From positions 62,001 to 126,000 of the forward strand of contig JAUMZQ010000005.1 of the NCBI GenBank assembly GCA_030528055.1: a stretch of DNA of 64,000 nt, in the 5' to 3' direction. Shown piece after piece: positions 35,901-44,963 of the stretch. The stretch is from Streptococcus sp. Lineage in GTDB: Bacteria > Bacillota > Bacilli > Lactobacillales > Streptococcaceae. The position numbers and the translations under genes were made by a program. The notes under the pieces were generated by a model. The model saw nothing but the letters and a program-made list of their open reading frames with translations. It was not told where the DNA came from and searched no databases. Each line of letters starts with the position of its first letter. The stretch's first letter is position 1.

Positions 35901-37239
35901 AGCCTATGGTAGCGATTGGAGTAATGATTTCCAAATTGAAGCTGAGTTGAAGAAACTTGCTGAACAAATTGGATTAGGAAAAACACCAGAAGAACTTTAT
36001 AAGCAGGAGGAAGTGAATGACTTTCTTGCTAATAACTATGTAAATGAACTACCTCCAACACCTATTGTTTCAGATGAACCTTTTGACTATACCAGTGCTT
36101 CCGCCTATGAAATTAGTGAATATGCCCTCCAAAAAATTCGAGAGTACACTCAATCCCCTGAAGGATTGATGGAGTATATGGATTTTATGAGTAAGTTCCC
36201 TCAACTTTCACCTCGTAATGTTGCTCTAATTCATGAACAATGGAGAGGGGCAAATGCAGTCGCAACGTTTGATCAGTGGCAAGCGATGGGAGAAACTTTA
36301 GGGATTAAACCAGATGATGTTTTTCAAACAAAAGCAACCTACGTTAACAAAAGGACTGGTGAGACAAAAGAGGTTGTCCATCAGGGGCTTTCGGTTAAAA
36401 CGGGGGAAAAATCGAAGATTACCTTATTTCGACCGTTAATGGTTAGAATGATTCCAGTCTTAGATGAAAGCGGAAATCAAGTTAAAAATGATAAAGGCAA
36501 TCCAAAATACAAAAAACTTTCTGAAGCTACTCCAAAAGAAAAAGCTTTAGTGAAAGATGGAAAACTTTCTGTTCGTCAATTCCAAGAAAGAGATAAAAAG
36601 ACCGGACGAACCAAGTTTACAACTTACAAAGTCTTTGAGCTGTCACAAACGACGCTTAAACCAGAAAGCTATCCAAAAATCATGCCCAATCGTCATTACA
36701 ACTTTAATACGGATAAGGTTAAGACGAAAGAGGTCTTAGAGGGATTGTGCGATTATGCGGAAAATATTAATGTTTCTATCATGAAAGATGAAGCTCATGT
36801 TCTGGGAAATGCGAGAGGGGCCTTTTATCCAGGAGAGCAGATTATTCTGATAAATCCAGATAATACACCTGGGGAAAAAATTGCGACAACGATTCATGAG
36901 TTGGCACATGCGACGCTTCATAACCCTAAGCAGGCAGATCAATATAAAGAGCTGCCTAAAGGACAAAAAGAGTTGGAAGCTGAGATGACCAGTCATTTGT
37001 TGTCCAAACACTTCGGACTAGATACTTCTGAAAAAGCGATTGATTATATGGCTAAATGGACAGATAATTTAAAAACATTAGACAATCAACAATTAGCTGA
37101 TTCTCTGAAACGAGTTCATAAAACCGTTTCTAAAATGCTGAAGCAAGTTGAAAGTCATACTAAACCCTATCAATTAGGAAAAAGCCGAGGACAGGCACCA
37201 AATTTTCCTAAAGCCTCAACAAAAGGGCCTAGTAGATAA
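32989..37239 (+). CDS. LtrC-like giant: Toprim, PBECR4-like and ArdC/metallopeptidase domains
   Basis: 1416 residues, several domains. Residues ~25-110 form a DUF3991-type primase-like zinc-free module (YRWKEHDSMVISPDKNVWNWFSHNQGGDVIALV). A Toprim_2 domain spans ~215-330 (FAESGIDLMSYY; TLAIDNDEAGRNF). Around 600-720 an AAQYYQKEL...FLEKNFMHLTGLKF block resembles PBECR4-type nuclease-related domains. The C-terminal ~380 residues look like ArdC-N (SPRNVALIHEQWRGANAVATFDQWQAMG) joined to a metallopeptidase with HELAH (~residue 1302). The likely role is processing or protection of transferred single-stranded DNA in the recipient. Confidence 0.8.
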   Translation: MAEEYTQQSSSRAKSRRDRIEHARSRSILDVASELSMELIRSGRDYRWKEHDSMVISPDKNVWNWFSHNQGGDVIALVQTMKEINFNQAIDYLNDGTFKEFTNVERVQEPFSYYLEPYEQPFEAARSYLKDQRNISDETIDFFLEKGVLAQANAKVNGSIEPVIVFKSFDFSGEIVGATLQGIEENWEKWPDRGYAKNIVRNSDGITGMHVDIGQPNRLVFAESGIDLMSYYELHQNELQDVRLVSMDGLKESVVGRHIAQLQSDISGRPLRWSHDQLAEGLQIAIDNNFFADGKHADWITLAIDNDEAGRNFSSSLREKGAVVTEAMPDLQSGQSKTDWNDYLKVIKQDSLAKLSMMSEPITQTEEELLGQNKSHNLEQQSISQNQEQLSSDNSSEKIPLILNTDKVLKDYWTAYQSNGSLEFYLLSNGSSGTRQKGTILPDEKQIVFKYHSFSDATVWLVDNMGYDSLRQIVFKDWESLFDTDKSLLEECYVFSDLENFLLQSTDFEMSWDMSNESEKAIQNQKEKSLEHFQRDTSEQQKNERTSQYKGSLQPEAEGSTAPVSETDTFDRSVTSRPTKSSHYLNFTIKEGFKSRHTRLDHSVDKVKLAKLNRFSDTIQEAAQYYQKELANSEISYFTADGNIVQVNFLEKNFMHLTGLKFIGENQPPEKTLSDIATGGAISFDDIRISNSDSAFDKIKVLPELKAVLQTDSFYFDQLQNIDRYTDRFDSLIKSSDKDIMVLFKATDENGTVPASVFKSREILENELDAAHRNEIIGIFRKRKGILEQIAINEDYVRDGGQEMLSILQNHQYEEIAERTKSQSQAIDKKVLSQLENQELNQEIATEANEQNLNSKELLPEEDSSRGSFYSPNQEIKMNLAQRVEEIMVEDMTEILIASVPQIQESLSVEGDLVGTPQSNGQILYVNREYFGQDYQLELAVHSSMMVEQLSETQVPWTLALIKGEEKLGYVAYGSDWSNDFQIEAELKKLAEQIGLGKTPEELYKQEEVNDFLANNYVNELPPTPIVSDEPFDYTSASAYEISEYALQKIREYTQSPEGLMEYMDFMSKFPQLSPRNVALIHEQWRGANAVATFDQWQAMGETLGIKPDDVFQTKATYVNKRTGETKEVVHQGLSVKTGEKSKITLFRPLMVRMIPVLDESGNQVKNDKGNPKYKKLSEATPKEKALVKDGKLSVRQFQERDKKTGRTKFTTYKVFELSQTTLKPESYPKIMPNRHYNFNTDKVKTKEVLEGLCDYAENINVSIMKDEAHVLGNARGAFYPGEQIILINPDNTPGEKIATTIHELAHATLHNPKQADQYKELPKGQKELEAEMTSHLLSKHFGLDTSEKAIDYMAKWTDNLKTLDNQQLADSLKRVHKTVSKMLKQVESHTKPYQLGKSRGQAPNFPKASTKGPSR

Positions 37240-37246
37240 GTTAAAA

Positions 37247-37276
37247 GGTGCTCTCAAATGAGAGTGCTTTTTTATG
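37247..37276 (+). terminator. terminator after LtrC-like gene
   Basis: GCTCTC / GAGAGT-type stem with AAAT loop followed by T6. Confidence 0.7.
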
Positions 37277-37286
37277 TACATGAAAG

Positions 37287-37316
37287 GACACAAAAAGTTA
37301 TATAACTTTTTGTGTC
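37287..37316. repeat. 30-bp perfect palindrome with GTTATATAAC core, site 1
   Basis: Each arm reads GACACAAAAAGTTAT. Identical to 46993-47022, and both lie just ahead of a repeated promoter module. Confidence 0.85.
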
Positions 37317-37325
37317 TATTTTAAT

Positions 37326-37365
37326 TTGTCCGCTTAATGCAGAGAATTTGATTATCTCTTAGACT
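37326..37365 (+). promoter_or_regulatory. repeated ICE promoter module, copy 3
   Basis: TTGTCC 37326, CGCTTAATGCAG, GATTAT, CTCTTAGACT ending 37365. Drives topB. Confidence 0.85.
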
Positions 37366-37395
37366 AAAACTATCAAAGCAAAAAGGAGAAAAGAT

Positions 37396-39144
37396 ATGGT
37401 AACAGTTATTCTAGCTGAAAAAGAAAGCCAAGCTGCTACTTATGCGGAATGTTTGGGGCCAGCTAGTAAAAAAGGAAAAGTACATATTATTAGACAAACA
37501 CCTTATTTTTCAGATGAAGTTCATATTATTGCTTCGGAAGGGCATTTATTTGAATACGGACTACCAAAGGGTAATTGGGATTTGGATAAGTTGCCTCTGA
37601 TTGATGTTTCTTTTAAGCAGACCTTGAAACAAGACAAGGTTTCTAAAGAAACCTTCAAGCAGATTTATCAGGAAGTAACAGCAGCGGATCAGGTGATTAT
37701 CGGTACGGATTCAGATAGGGAAGGTGAACGAATTGCTTATTCGATTTTATCTCATGTTCCAGAAGGGAAAAACAAGGTCACCAAACGTCTGTGGGTAAAT
37801 TCCATGACAACACGTGCCCTCCAGAAAGCTTTTCAACATCTGAGAAATCCGCTAGAAACCTATAACTATTATTTAGAAGCCGAAGCACGTGCACAATCAG
37901 ATTGGTTAGTTGGAATGAATCTCTCTCCCTTAGTAACTTTGGAGCTTCAAAACAGGGGACGGATACCAAGAGGAAAAGGGAATAGCTTATCGGTTGGTCG
38001 TGTTCAGACACCAGGGGTACGTTTAATCTGTGAAAATGATTTAGCTATTCAAAACTTTAGACCAAAGACTTACTGGAAGTTACAGTTACAAGATAAGGAA
38101 ACGGAGATTAGCTTTTCAAATAAAGAAAAGTACTCAGATAGTGAGCTTATTCTTGCAACATCACGACAACTAAGCACGGTTTCTACCGTTCTTTTGATAG
38201 AAACAGAAGAAAAACAAAGAGTAGCACCACCTCTATTTAATCTATCAGATGTTCAAGGGTTAGCTGCTAAACAGTGGGGTTTTGAACCAGCTAAAACCGA
38301 AAACTTGATTGAAAGTCTCTATTTGAAAAGATACTTGTCCTATCCTAGAACAGATACGCGATTTATTACTGAGGAAGAATTTGACTATCTTAAAACATAC
38401 TTGAAGAGCTATCAAGAAGCCATTCATTGCTCATTTGAGCCAATGAATTTGGAACCAAGGAAAATTTACGTTAACCCCGAAAAAGTGGCTAAAACAAGTC
38501 ACTATGCTCTCATCCCAACTGAAAATATTCCTAACTTGGTAACGTTGAAACCAGATGAGCGGTTAATCTATGAAACAGTTGTCCGCAGAACCCTCCTTAT
38601 GTTTGCGGCAGATTGTCGCTATCAGACGACAACTGTTGAAATAGAGAATCAAGGATTAGTATTTAAGACAAGAGGCAAACAAACGCTTGATCTAGGCTGG
38701 GTAGCTTTGAGTCAACAAAAACTAAAAGGTGATATTGAGTTACCAGATTATCGTGTCGGAGATCAAGTTGAAACTAAAGCAATTATTGCTGAAGGGGTGA
38801 CGAAACCACCTAAAAGAATAACTGAAAGTCAACTAATCAGTGAAATTTTACCGAAGTATGGTTTGGGGACACAGGCAACTAGAGCCGCTATGCTTAAAAA
38901 CATTCAGGAACGAGGCTATATTACTAAGGACAAGAAGACAGGTCAGTTATTCCCAACCAATAAGGCTTATCTTTTGATTCATTATCTCTATGATAATGAG
39001 TTTGCTAGTCCTGAAACAACAGGTGGTTGGGAGTTGTTTTTATCTCAAATTGGAGAAGGAGAAATTAATCCACGTGAGTTTGTGGATGCCATAAAAGAGA
39101 AGTTGACCGCTCAAGTTTCGGTTGTTAAGGAGAGGAGTGATTGA
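37396..39144 (+). CDS. topB: type IA DNA topoisomerase III
   Basis: 582 residues. N-terminal Toprim domain with catalytic glutamate in ILAEKESQA and the metal-binding DSDREGE; active-site tyrosine in RYLSYPRTDTRF (~residue 316); then domain IV motifs (GLGTQATRAAMLKNIQERGYI). Length and order match the conjugative TopB enzymes of Firmicute elements, which decatenate or unwind transfer DNA. AAAAAGGAGAAAAG site. Immediately followed by the Clp gene. Confidence 0.93.
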   Translation: MVTVILAEKESQAATYAECLGPASKKGKVHIIRQTPYFSDEVHIIASEGHLFEYGLPKGNWDLDKLPLIDVSFKQTLKQDKVSKETFKQIYQEVTAADQVIIGTDSDREGERIAYSILSHVPEGKNKVTKRLWVNSMTTRALQKAFQHLRNPLETYNYYLEAEARAQSDWLVGMNLSPLVTLELQNRGRIPRGKGNSLSVGRVQTPGVRLICENDLAIQNFRPKTYWKLQLQDKETEISFSNKEKYSDSELILATSRQLSTVSTVLLIETEEKQRVAPPLFNLSDVQGLAAKQWGFEPAKTENLIESLYLKRYLSYPRTDTRFITEEEFDYLKTYLKSYQEAIHCSFEPMNLEPRKIYVNPEKVAKTSHYALIPTENIPNLVTLKPDERLIYETVVRRTLLMFAADCRYQTTTVEIENQGLVFKTRGKQTLDLGWVALSQQKLKGDIELPDYRVGDQVETKAIIAEGVTKPPKRITESQLISEILPKYGLGTQATRAAMLKNIQERGYITKDKKTGQLFPTNKAYLLIHYLYDNEFASPETTGGWELFLSQIGEGEINPREFVDAIKEKLTAQVSVVKERSD

Positions 39145-39145
39145 T

Positions 39146-40978
39146 GTGGAAGATAATCTAAAGACACCGTATTTGGATCAGTATACAGATAATCTAACGG
39201 CTAAGGTTTCTAAAAAATCGGATGACTACCAAGTCTATGGACGAGATAAAGAGGTTCGATCCGCTATCATCTCTCTTCTCAGACGAACAAAGAATAATCC
39301 TATCTTAGTAGGAGAAGCAGGTGTTGGTAAAACAGCTATTGTTGAGGGGCTAAGCCTTGCTATTTTACGTAACCAAGTTCCAGACAAATTGAAGGGCTTA
39401 ACCGTCCGTTCTTTAGAGCTTTCTAGCTTGATGAGTGAAGAAAATGGTGGTTTTATTGCCAAGTTCAAAAAGATTATTGAGGAGATGGTAGCCACACGTG
39501 GTCATAACCTTCTCTTTGTGGATGAATTTCATACAATCGTTGGGGCAGGCAGTCAAGACGGTCAAGCACTTGATGCAGGAAATGTGATAAAGCCCGTTTT
39601 GGCACGTGGGGATATTCAGCTGATTGGTGCAACTACCCTAGATGAGTTTCATGATTACATCGAAACTGATCGAGCTCTAGAACGTCGGATGCAACCAATT
39701 ATGGTAGACGAACCAACTATTTCACAAGCAATCACAATCATAGAACAAGCTAAAAGGATTTATGAAGACTTCCATAGTGTACAAATTTCCTCAGAGGCTG
39801 TTCAACAAGCAATCCGTCTATCCGTTCGATATATGACTGATCGATTTCTTCCTGATAAAGCTTTTGACTTAATAGATGAAGCTTCAACCATTGTTTCAAC
39901 TGAAGGAAAAAGTAAGGTGATGGAAGAAGATATTGCTCAAGTCTTGAAGAATAAAACTGGTATTCCTGTCACAACAATTTTAAAGGGAGATCAAGAACGT
40001 TTAGAAGGCTTTAAAGAAAAATTAATGGAAAGAGTTAAAGGACAAGAAGATGCGATTGATGCGATTGTAGATGCCGTAACCATCGCTCAAGCTGGATTAC
40101 AAGATGAAAACAAACCAATTTCCTCTTTCCTCTTTCTTGGGCCAACTGGAGTCGGGAAAACAGAGTTATCAAAAGCGTTGGCAGAATCTCTTTTCGATGA
40201 TGAAGATGCCATGCTGCGTTTCGATATGTCTGAGTATAAACAAAAAGAAGACGTGGCAAAACTGATTGGTAATCGAGCAACTAGGACAAAAGGTCAGTTG
40301 ACAGAAGGGGTGAAACAAAAGCCTTATTGTGTTTTGTTACTAGATGAGATTGAAAAGGCACACAGTGAGGTTATGGATCTCTTTTTACAAGTGCTAGATG
40401 ATGGCCGTTTAACAGATAGCTCAGGTCGTTTGATTAGCTTCAAAAATACAATTGTTATTATGACAACTAATATTGGGGCTAAAAAAATCATTAATAAGTG
40501 GGAATTGAAGGGTAGTTTCCAAAATTTAACAGAACGTGATCGACAACAATTTGAGAAATCAATGGACAGCGAACTTCAAAATGAGTTCCGCCCAGAATTT
40601 CTCAATCGGATTGAAAATAAGCTTATCTTCAATCTTTTAGAACGTGGTGTGATTGAAAAAATTGCAGAAAAAAATCTATCCGAGATAGCAGACCGTATGA
40701 AACGACAGAATCTAACCCTTTCCTATGAACCTAGTTTAATTCAATATCTATCTGATGTGGGAACGGATGTGAAAAACGGGGCACGTCCTTTGGAACGTTT
40801 GATGAAACGAAAAGTTTTGGCACCTATATCATCCAAGAGTCTAATGTTAGATAAAAGTAAACAGACCTATCATGTGCATTTATGGGTAGAAGGAGAGGCA
40901 CCAGACAGTCAACATCGAAAAGATTTGAGACAAATTCATCTGGATATTGAGAGAGAAACGCCCCCTTTTTTCAGCTGA
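39146..40978 (+). CDS. Clp-family double AAA+ ATPase
   Basis: About 610 residues with two AAA+ domains: Walker [11 protein letters not shown] and Walker B LLFVDEFH in the first, [16 protein letters not shown] and [11 protein letters not shown] in the second, plus ClpB/C C-terminal D2-small domain ([14 protein letters not shown]). It lacks the N-terminal Clp repeat domain and the long middle domain, so it is shorter than ClpC or ClpE. GTG 39146 (or GTG 39137) follows AAGGAGAGG; it begins at the end of topB. A protein remodeller dedicated to conjugation is likely. Confidence 0.85.
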   Translation: MEDNLKTPYLDQYTDNLTAKVSKKSDDYQVYGRDKEVRSAIISLLRRTKNNPILVGEAGVGKTAIVEGLSLAILRNQVPDKLKGLTVRSLELSSLMSEENGGFIAKFKKIIEEMVATRGHNLLFVDEFHTIVGAGSQDGQALDAGNVIKPVLARGDIQLIGATTLDEFHDYIETDRALERRMQPIMVDEPTISQAITIIEQAKRIYEDFHSVQISSEAVQQAIRLSVRYMTDRFLPDKAFDLIDEASTIVSTEGKSKVMEEDIAQVLKNKTGIPVTTILKGDQERLEGFKEKLMERVKGQEDAIDAIVDAVTIAQAGLQDENKPISSFLFLGPTGVGKTELSKALAESLFDDEDAMLRFDMSEYKQKEDVAKLIGNRATRTKGQLTEGVKQKPYCVLLLDEIEKAHSEVMDLFLQVLDDGRLTDSSGRLISFKNTIVIMTTNIGAKKIINKWELKGSFQNLTERDRQQFEKSMDSELQNEFRPEFLNRIENKLIFNLLERGVIEKIAEKNLSEIADRMKRQNLTLSYEPSLIQYLSDVGTDVKNGARPLERLMKRKVLAPISSKSLMLDKSKQTYHVHLWVEGEAPDSQHRKDLRQIHLDIERETPPFFS

Positions 40979-40998
40979 AAAAATATTTTTCTTATGAT

Positions 40999-41038
40999 TT
41001 GTCCGCTTAACGCAGAGAATTCCATTATCTCTTACACT
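40999..41038 (+). promoter_or_regulatory. repeated ICE promoter module, copy 4
   Basis: TTGTCC 40999, CGCTTAACGCAG, CATTAT, CTCTTACACT ending 41038. Almost identical to copy 2. Drives the pilin/VirB8/LPXTG operon. Confidence 0.85.
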
Positions 41039-41070
41039 AATAATGTCAATAAAACATAAGGAGGATTTAT

Positions 41071-41415
41071 ATGAAAAACAAATTGACAAAAACTTTTAAT
41101 AAAGTGAGCTCTAAAGTTAAAAGCTACTTGCTTAGTCTCTCACTCTTTCTATCAGGACTTACCAATACTGCCTATGCAGATGATCCGTTTTCTAGAACTT
41201 CAAACCTTGCCCAACAAGGGATTTCTAAAATCCAAGGAATTGGAATTGTAACTTTTTCACTAGCTGTCGTCGGAACAGGTATTGTCTATGCTTGCTGTGG
41301 TCGCGAAGGGAAAGCAGCGATCAAAAAACACTGGCTATCAATAGCTGTTGGGATTATTGCAGTAGCCGCTGGTCCAAGTATCATTGAGTGGGTCTATAAC
41401 TTTGTGAAAGGTTAA
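41071..41415 (+). CDS. pilin-like (VirB2/TrbC-type) small membrane protein
   Basis: 114 residues: signal peptide with predicted cut after TAYA (~residue 36), then two hydrophobic segments (GIVTFSLAVVGTGIVYACC and LSIAVGIIAVAAGPSIIEW) joined by a short basic loop (GREGKAAIKKH). This is the VirB2/TrbC layout. GGAGG site. It opens the operon with the VirB8-like protein and surface proteins. Confidence 0.7.
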   Translation: MKNKLTKTFNKVSSKVKSYLLSLSLFLSGLTNTAYADDPFSRTSNLAQQGISKIQGIGIVTFSLAVVGTGIVYACCGREGKAAIKKHWLSIAVGIIAVAAGPSIIEWVYNFVKG

Positions 41416-41425
41416 GGTGGCTGCA

Positions 41426-42511
41426 ATGGCATTTCTCCCTTTTAAGAAAAGCAATAAATGCGTGGTAACAGATGATTTATTTATTGAAGTCACGTGGGAA
41501 GATGGAAAAGCTCCAGATGATGATAGCGAGCTTCTTGGCATTATTGAAGGACTAGACCAACAGTATTTGGATACTTTCCAACATACAATTGAAGAGTCGC
41601 TTCCTTATATGACCTTTTTTCAGGCAGAACTGCTCTTTCAAGCTTTACAAGAGACTTATGATCATGTACAGCTAAAAAGAATCGCTGTTTGTCACTTAGA
41701 TGGAAAAGAAGTAGTGTCAGAAGGCGAAGTCTTTGCTAGCCCTTTCATAATTGATCAAAGTTATCAGAATTTACTTTTACCATTGATTCAGTCAATCATG
41801 ACAGGGGCAGATTTTCAATCTTACACCTATCAAGAAAAACGTGAATACTTTGTGAATCAAATTTATCCGGTTTATAAAAATAGTCTAGGTGTTCAAGAGT
41901 CAGATCTTCCTCTTTTCCCAGAAGAAGGAGAACAAGTTTCAAATGTATCACTTCAACAGAAGCAAATTCCAAATTATTCTGTAGGTGTTACGCTGCCAGT
42001 AGAAAAGAAAGTATATAAAGAACCGTCTCTGAAAAAGGTTTATATATTCATGGGTATTCTTACAACTTTAGCTATTGGGGGGATGATTTTATCTGTTGTT
42101 TCATATACGCAACTATCCAAACAGAAGGAACAGGTAACCTATCTCTATCAAGAACTAAAGAATACTCAGAACTTAGCGAATAAGGAACATCAAATAGATG
42201 TCTTCGTTCGTTATTTCTTGCCTAACTACTATTCTGGTAAAAAAGAAAACTTAACTGATTTTTTATCAGATGGGGATGCCAAATACACTGTTCCAAAAGA
42301 AGGAACTTTACAGTCAGTAATTCTTGAGAAACTGAGCTATGATTCAAAAACAAAAGAATACTCGTTAGCTTATGTTTTATCTGTAAAAGAAGAAGACAAG
42401 GCTTTCAGTATTCGATTACGTTTTACTGTCAAGGCTTCCGCCACTTCCAAATATGGTTTTGTCATTACGACAGAACCCAAAGAATCTGAATATCTCAAAA
42501 CTAAAAAATAG
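41426..42511 (+). CDS. VirB8-like (TcpC-type) conjugation protein
   Basis: About 361 residues: a cytoplasmic N-terminal ~205 residues, one membrane span near residue 210-230 (VYIFMGILTTLAIGGMILSVVSY) and a C-terminal extracytoplasmic NTF2-like domain (VFVRYFLPNYYSGKKENLTDFL...LSYDSKTKEYSLAYVLSV). This is the layout of VirB8/TcpC proteins in Gram-positive secretion channels. AAGGTGG precedes ATG 41426; GTG 41417 is the alternative start. Confidence 0.65.
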   Translation: MAFLPFKKSNKCVVTDDLFIEVTWEDGKAPDDDSELLGIIEGLDQQYLDTFQHTIEESLPYMTFFQAELLFQALQETYDHVQLKRIAVCHLDGKEVVSEGEVFASPFIIDQSYQNLLLPLIQSIMTGADFQSYTYQEKREYFVNQIYPVYKNSLGVQESDLPLFPEEGEQVSNVSLQQKQIPNYSVGVTLPVEKKVYKEPSLKKVYIFMGILTTLAIGGMILSVVSYTQLSKQKEQVTYLYQELKNTQNLANKEHQIDVFVRYFLPNYYSGKKENLTDFLSDGDAKYTVPKEGTLQSVILEKLSYDSKTKEYSLAYVLSVKEEDKAFSIRLRFTVKASATSKYGFVITTEPKESEYLKTKK

Positions 42512-42526
42512 AAAAGGAAATTAATT

Positions 42527-43198
42527 ATGAAAAAAACACAAATGATCACACTATTATCAGCTGTAGTGCTAACTACTATTACAGGAGTTTCAGCAGATGA
42601 AATTACACCAATTGATCCATCTGCAACTAGTCCAATTGTTGCCCCTAATCCAAGTCAACCGACAACTCCGACAGACCCGACGACCCCGACAGATCCAGTG
42701 ATACCAGATCCAAGTCAACCGGCAACGCCGACGGATCCAGTGACACCAAATCCAAGTCAACCAACGACACCTCCGACGGATCCAGCAACATCAGATCCGA
42801 GTCAACCGACGACGCCAACGGATCCAGTGACACCAAGTCCGAGTCAACCGACAACGACAGACCAAGCTAATCAACAGGGAGTTTCGCAAGTTGGTACAAC
42901 CTCAACATCAACAGGACAGGTTGTACAAAACGTAACTGAACAAACACCTGTTCAAGCTAACTCTGGTGCCTCTATTGTAAGTACCCAAAACGGCCAACTC
43001 ATTTTGAGTGACGGTTCAACGGTCTCTCCTGAAGCAATTGGAGCGGTTACAAATAAAGATAAGACTATTACCGTTACAAAATCAGATGGTACAAAAGCAA
43101 CACTCCCTCATACAGGAGAAACAGCGAACTTCTTGGCATTAATAGGAGTTAGCCTCCTTAGCTTAGTTGGATTTTTCTTTAAAAAGAAAATAGTTTAA
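42527..43198 (+). CDS. LPXTG surface protein with Pro/Thr repeat stalk
   Basis: 223 residues: signal peptide (cut near VSADE), a Pro-Thr-Asp repeat stalk (residues ~40-105), a short globular part and the sorting signal LPHTGE, hydrophobic span and KKKIV tail for sortase anchoring. The stalk is encoded by tandem repeats of about 42 bp. Probably a surface spacer or mating-pair factor. Confidence 0.85.
   Translation: MKKTQMITLLSAVVLTTITGVSADEITPIDPSATSPIVAPNPSQPTTPTDPTTPTDPVIPDPSQPATPTDPVTPNPSQPTTPPTDPATSDPSQPTTPTDPVTPSPSQPTTTDQANQQGVSQVGTTSTSTGQVVQNVTEQTPVQANSGASIVSTQNGQLILSDGSTVSPEAIGAVTNKDKTITVTKSDGTKATLPHTGETANFLALIGVSLLSLVGFFFKKKIV
42650..42860 (+). repeat. tandem ~42-bp repeats (surface protein stalk)
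   Basis: About five imperfect units, each starting CCRAGTCAACC and encoding P-S-Q-P-(T/A)-T-P-T-D-P-V-T-P. Copy number may vary between strains. Confidence 0.8.
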
Positions 43199-43226
43199 AC
43201 AAAAATTGAAAGGATAACAATCAAAG

Positions 43227-44942
43227 ATGATTCAAAAAGAAGGACATGGATTTTTCAGAAAGAAAAAATGGATTAAAGGGCTTGCTTCTGGGGTAATTGT
43301 ATCTGGAATTATTGCCTTTTCATCAGGTGCGGTATTAGCAGATGAGAATACTAATACTACATCTATTGTTACACAAACCCAAGAAACAGTCTCAACTTAT
43401 CAAAATTTAAAAGAAGCTATTTCAAATGCTGAAGCTACAGGAGTGGTTGTTAATCAAACGACTACTCAAACAGTAGCTTCTAAAGCAGCTGCAGATATTG
43501 ATTATAAAAAACAGGCTGAGGAAATTGACGCTGTTACAAAGCAACAAGAGGTCATCAATCAGGCGAATGCTCAAATTGCAGATAATAACGCTGCATTGAA
43601 AACAGCTCAACAGGATGCTACTTCTGCAGCACAAGCAACCAATCAATCTGTAGTACAAGCACAAACTGATTATCCCAATGCAACAGTTACAGAAAAGTCC
43701 ATTCATTATGGAGATGGAACTTCTGTCACTGATTACCAATCAGGAAAATCGCAAGTTGATGATGTAAGTAAAGCAAATCAAACAGCCATTTCGGAGTACG
43801 TAGCTAAAAAGGCAGAAGTAGATGAACATAATGCTAAGGTCAAACAACAAGAAGATAACTTGAAAAAGAATAATATTGCGTCTGATCAAGCAAATGGCTT
43901 GTATGTAACGGGAGAGTTTGATAAAAACGCTAAAGGCTTAGCATATTATCAAACAATAAAGGTCGTGACGACAGATTCTGTTGCAAAAGCGGTCAAAAAT
44001 TTGGGTTGGAAAGATGACACTACAATCACAAATGCGAATGGTGTAACCATTACACCTCATGATACTACAAATGATAAGTCTATCAATGGAACTAGCTCTA
44101 ATTTCTTGTATAAAATAACTGATGCAACGGTTGGAGATAGTTTTAAATTAAACAACATTGGTACCACAACAGATGGTACTAATGTTAATGCTTTAGTGAT
44201 AATTACTAAAGCAAGCAGTTTGACAGACAAAGAAACTTCATGGTTCTTGATTGGAAAAACAAAGGATAATGGAGTAGCTATAGACTATTGGAACTATGAT
44301 AGTCTAGGTTTAAAATTTAAATTTGTAGATGATAATGATAAATTTCTTAAATTGGTTGTTGCGAGCGTTATTGGAGACGTAGATAATGACCAAACATCTC
44401 ACATTGAGTTCGAGAAGAACACGTTAAATTACATTAATCCAGAAGGTTCTGGGTTAATTGCAAATGCAAACAAATCTTTGACAGGTTTGGGTATAGCAGT
44501 GGATGGTTATCAAAATGCACCTTTAGGAACTTACTTGATGGTTGGTTCATCTGATACCATCAACTACACGCATACATCAGATCCAGGGGTTATCAATGCT
44601 AGTGGTAACATTGTGAATTATATCGAATTTAACTTGTTTGGCACAAGTTCTTTGGTAGAAACACAAGAGTTTCGCTATTTACCAGATCCGGAACTTCAAC
44701 TGGCAACTGTCACGTTGCCTCCAGAAGCCGTACTAACTCCCCTAAGAGAGAATTTAAAAGTAGAGTACCATTTAAACGAATATAAAGAACCAACAAAGCA
44801 AACAGTTACAACAATTCCTGTAAAAGCAGCTAGTATGCTGCCAATGACAGGAGAGAAAAGCAATTGGTGTTTATCTTTAATTGGAATCGGAACTTTAGGT
44901 GTACTTACTACTTTTCGATTTAAATGGAAAAAAGAAATATAA
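43227..44942 (+). CDS. LPXTG adhesin, GbpC/antigen I/II-like
   Basis: 571 residues: long signal peptide with FRKKKWIKGLASGVIVSGIIAFSSGAVLA, an alanine-rich helical region (residues ~60-210), a GbpC/Spa-type beta domain (residues ~225-480: GLYVTGEFDKNAKGLAYYQTIKVVT...), then a linker and LPMTGE sorting motif with membrane span and KWKKEI tail. Similar to the aggregation/adhesion proteins that conjugative elements use to bring cells together. GAAAGGATAACAATC upstream. Confidence 0.85.
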   Translation: MIQKEGHGFFRKKKWIKGLASGVIVSGIIAFSSGAVLADENTNTTSIVTQTQETVSTYQNLKEAISNAEATGVVVNQTTTQTVASKAAADIDYKKQAEEIDAVTKQQEVINQANAQIADNNAALKTAQQDATSAAQATNQSVVQAQTDYPNATVTEKSIHYGDGTSVTDYQSGKSQVDDVSKANQTAISEYVAKKAEVDEHNAKVKQQEDNLKKNNIASDQANGLYVTGEFDKNAKGLAYYQTIKVVTTDSVAKAVKNLGWKDDTTITNANGVTITPHDTTNDKSINGTSSNFLYKITDATVGDSFKLNNIGTTTDGTNVNALVIITKASSLTDKETSWFLIGKTKDNGVAIDYWNYDSLGLKFKFVDDNDKFLKLVVASVIGDVDNDQTSHIEFEKNTLNYINPEGSGLIANANKSLTGLGIAVDGYQNAPLGTYLMVGSSDTINYTHTSDPGVINASGNIVNYIEFNLFGTSSLVETQEFRYLPDPELQLATVTLPPEAVLTPLRENLKVEYHLNEYKEPTKQTVTTIPVKAASMLPMTGEKSNWCLSLIGIGTLGVLTTFRFKWKKEI

Positions 44943-44963
44943 AACATGAATAGGAGAAAAAAT

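Noticed and set aside
36736..37011. Minus-strand frame inside the LtrC-like gene
   Set aside because: Shadow of strongly supported coding sequence with a conserved HELAH motif on the plus strand.
42650..42860. CRISPR-like array
   Set aside because: The repeats are coding, tandem and without unique spacers; they encode a Pro-Thr stalk.
43422..43739. Minus-strand 105-residue open frame inside the adhesin gene
   Set aside because: Cys/Leu/Ser-rich shadow of the alanine-rich coding region, with no ribosome site.
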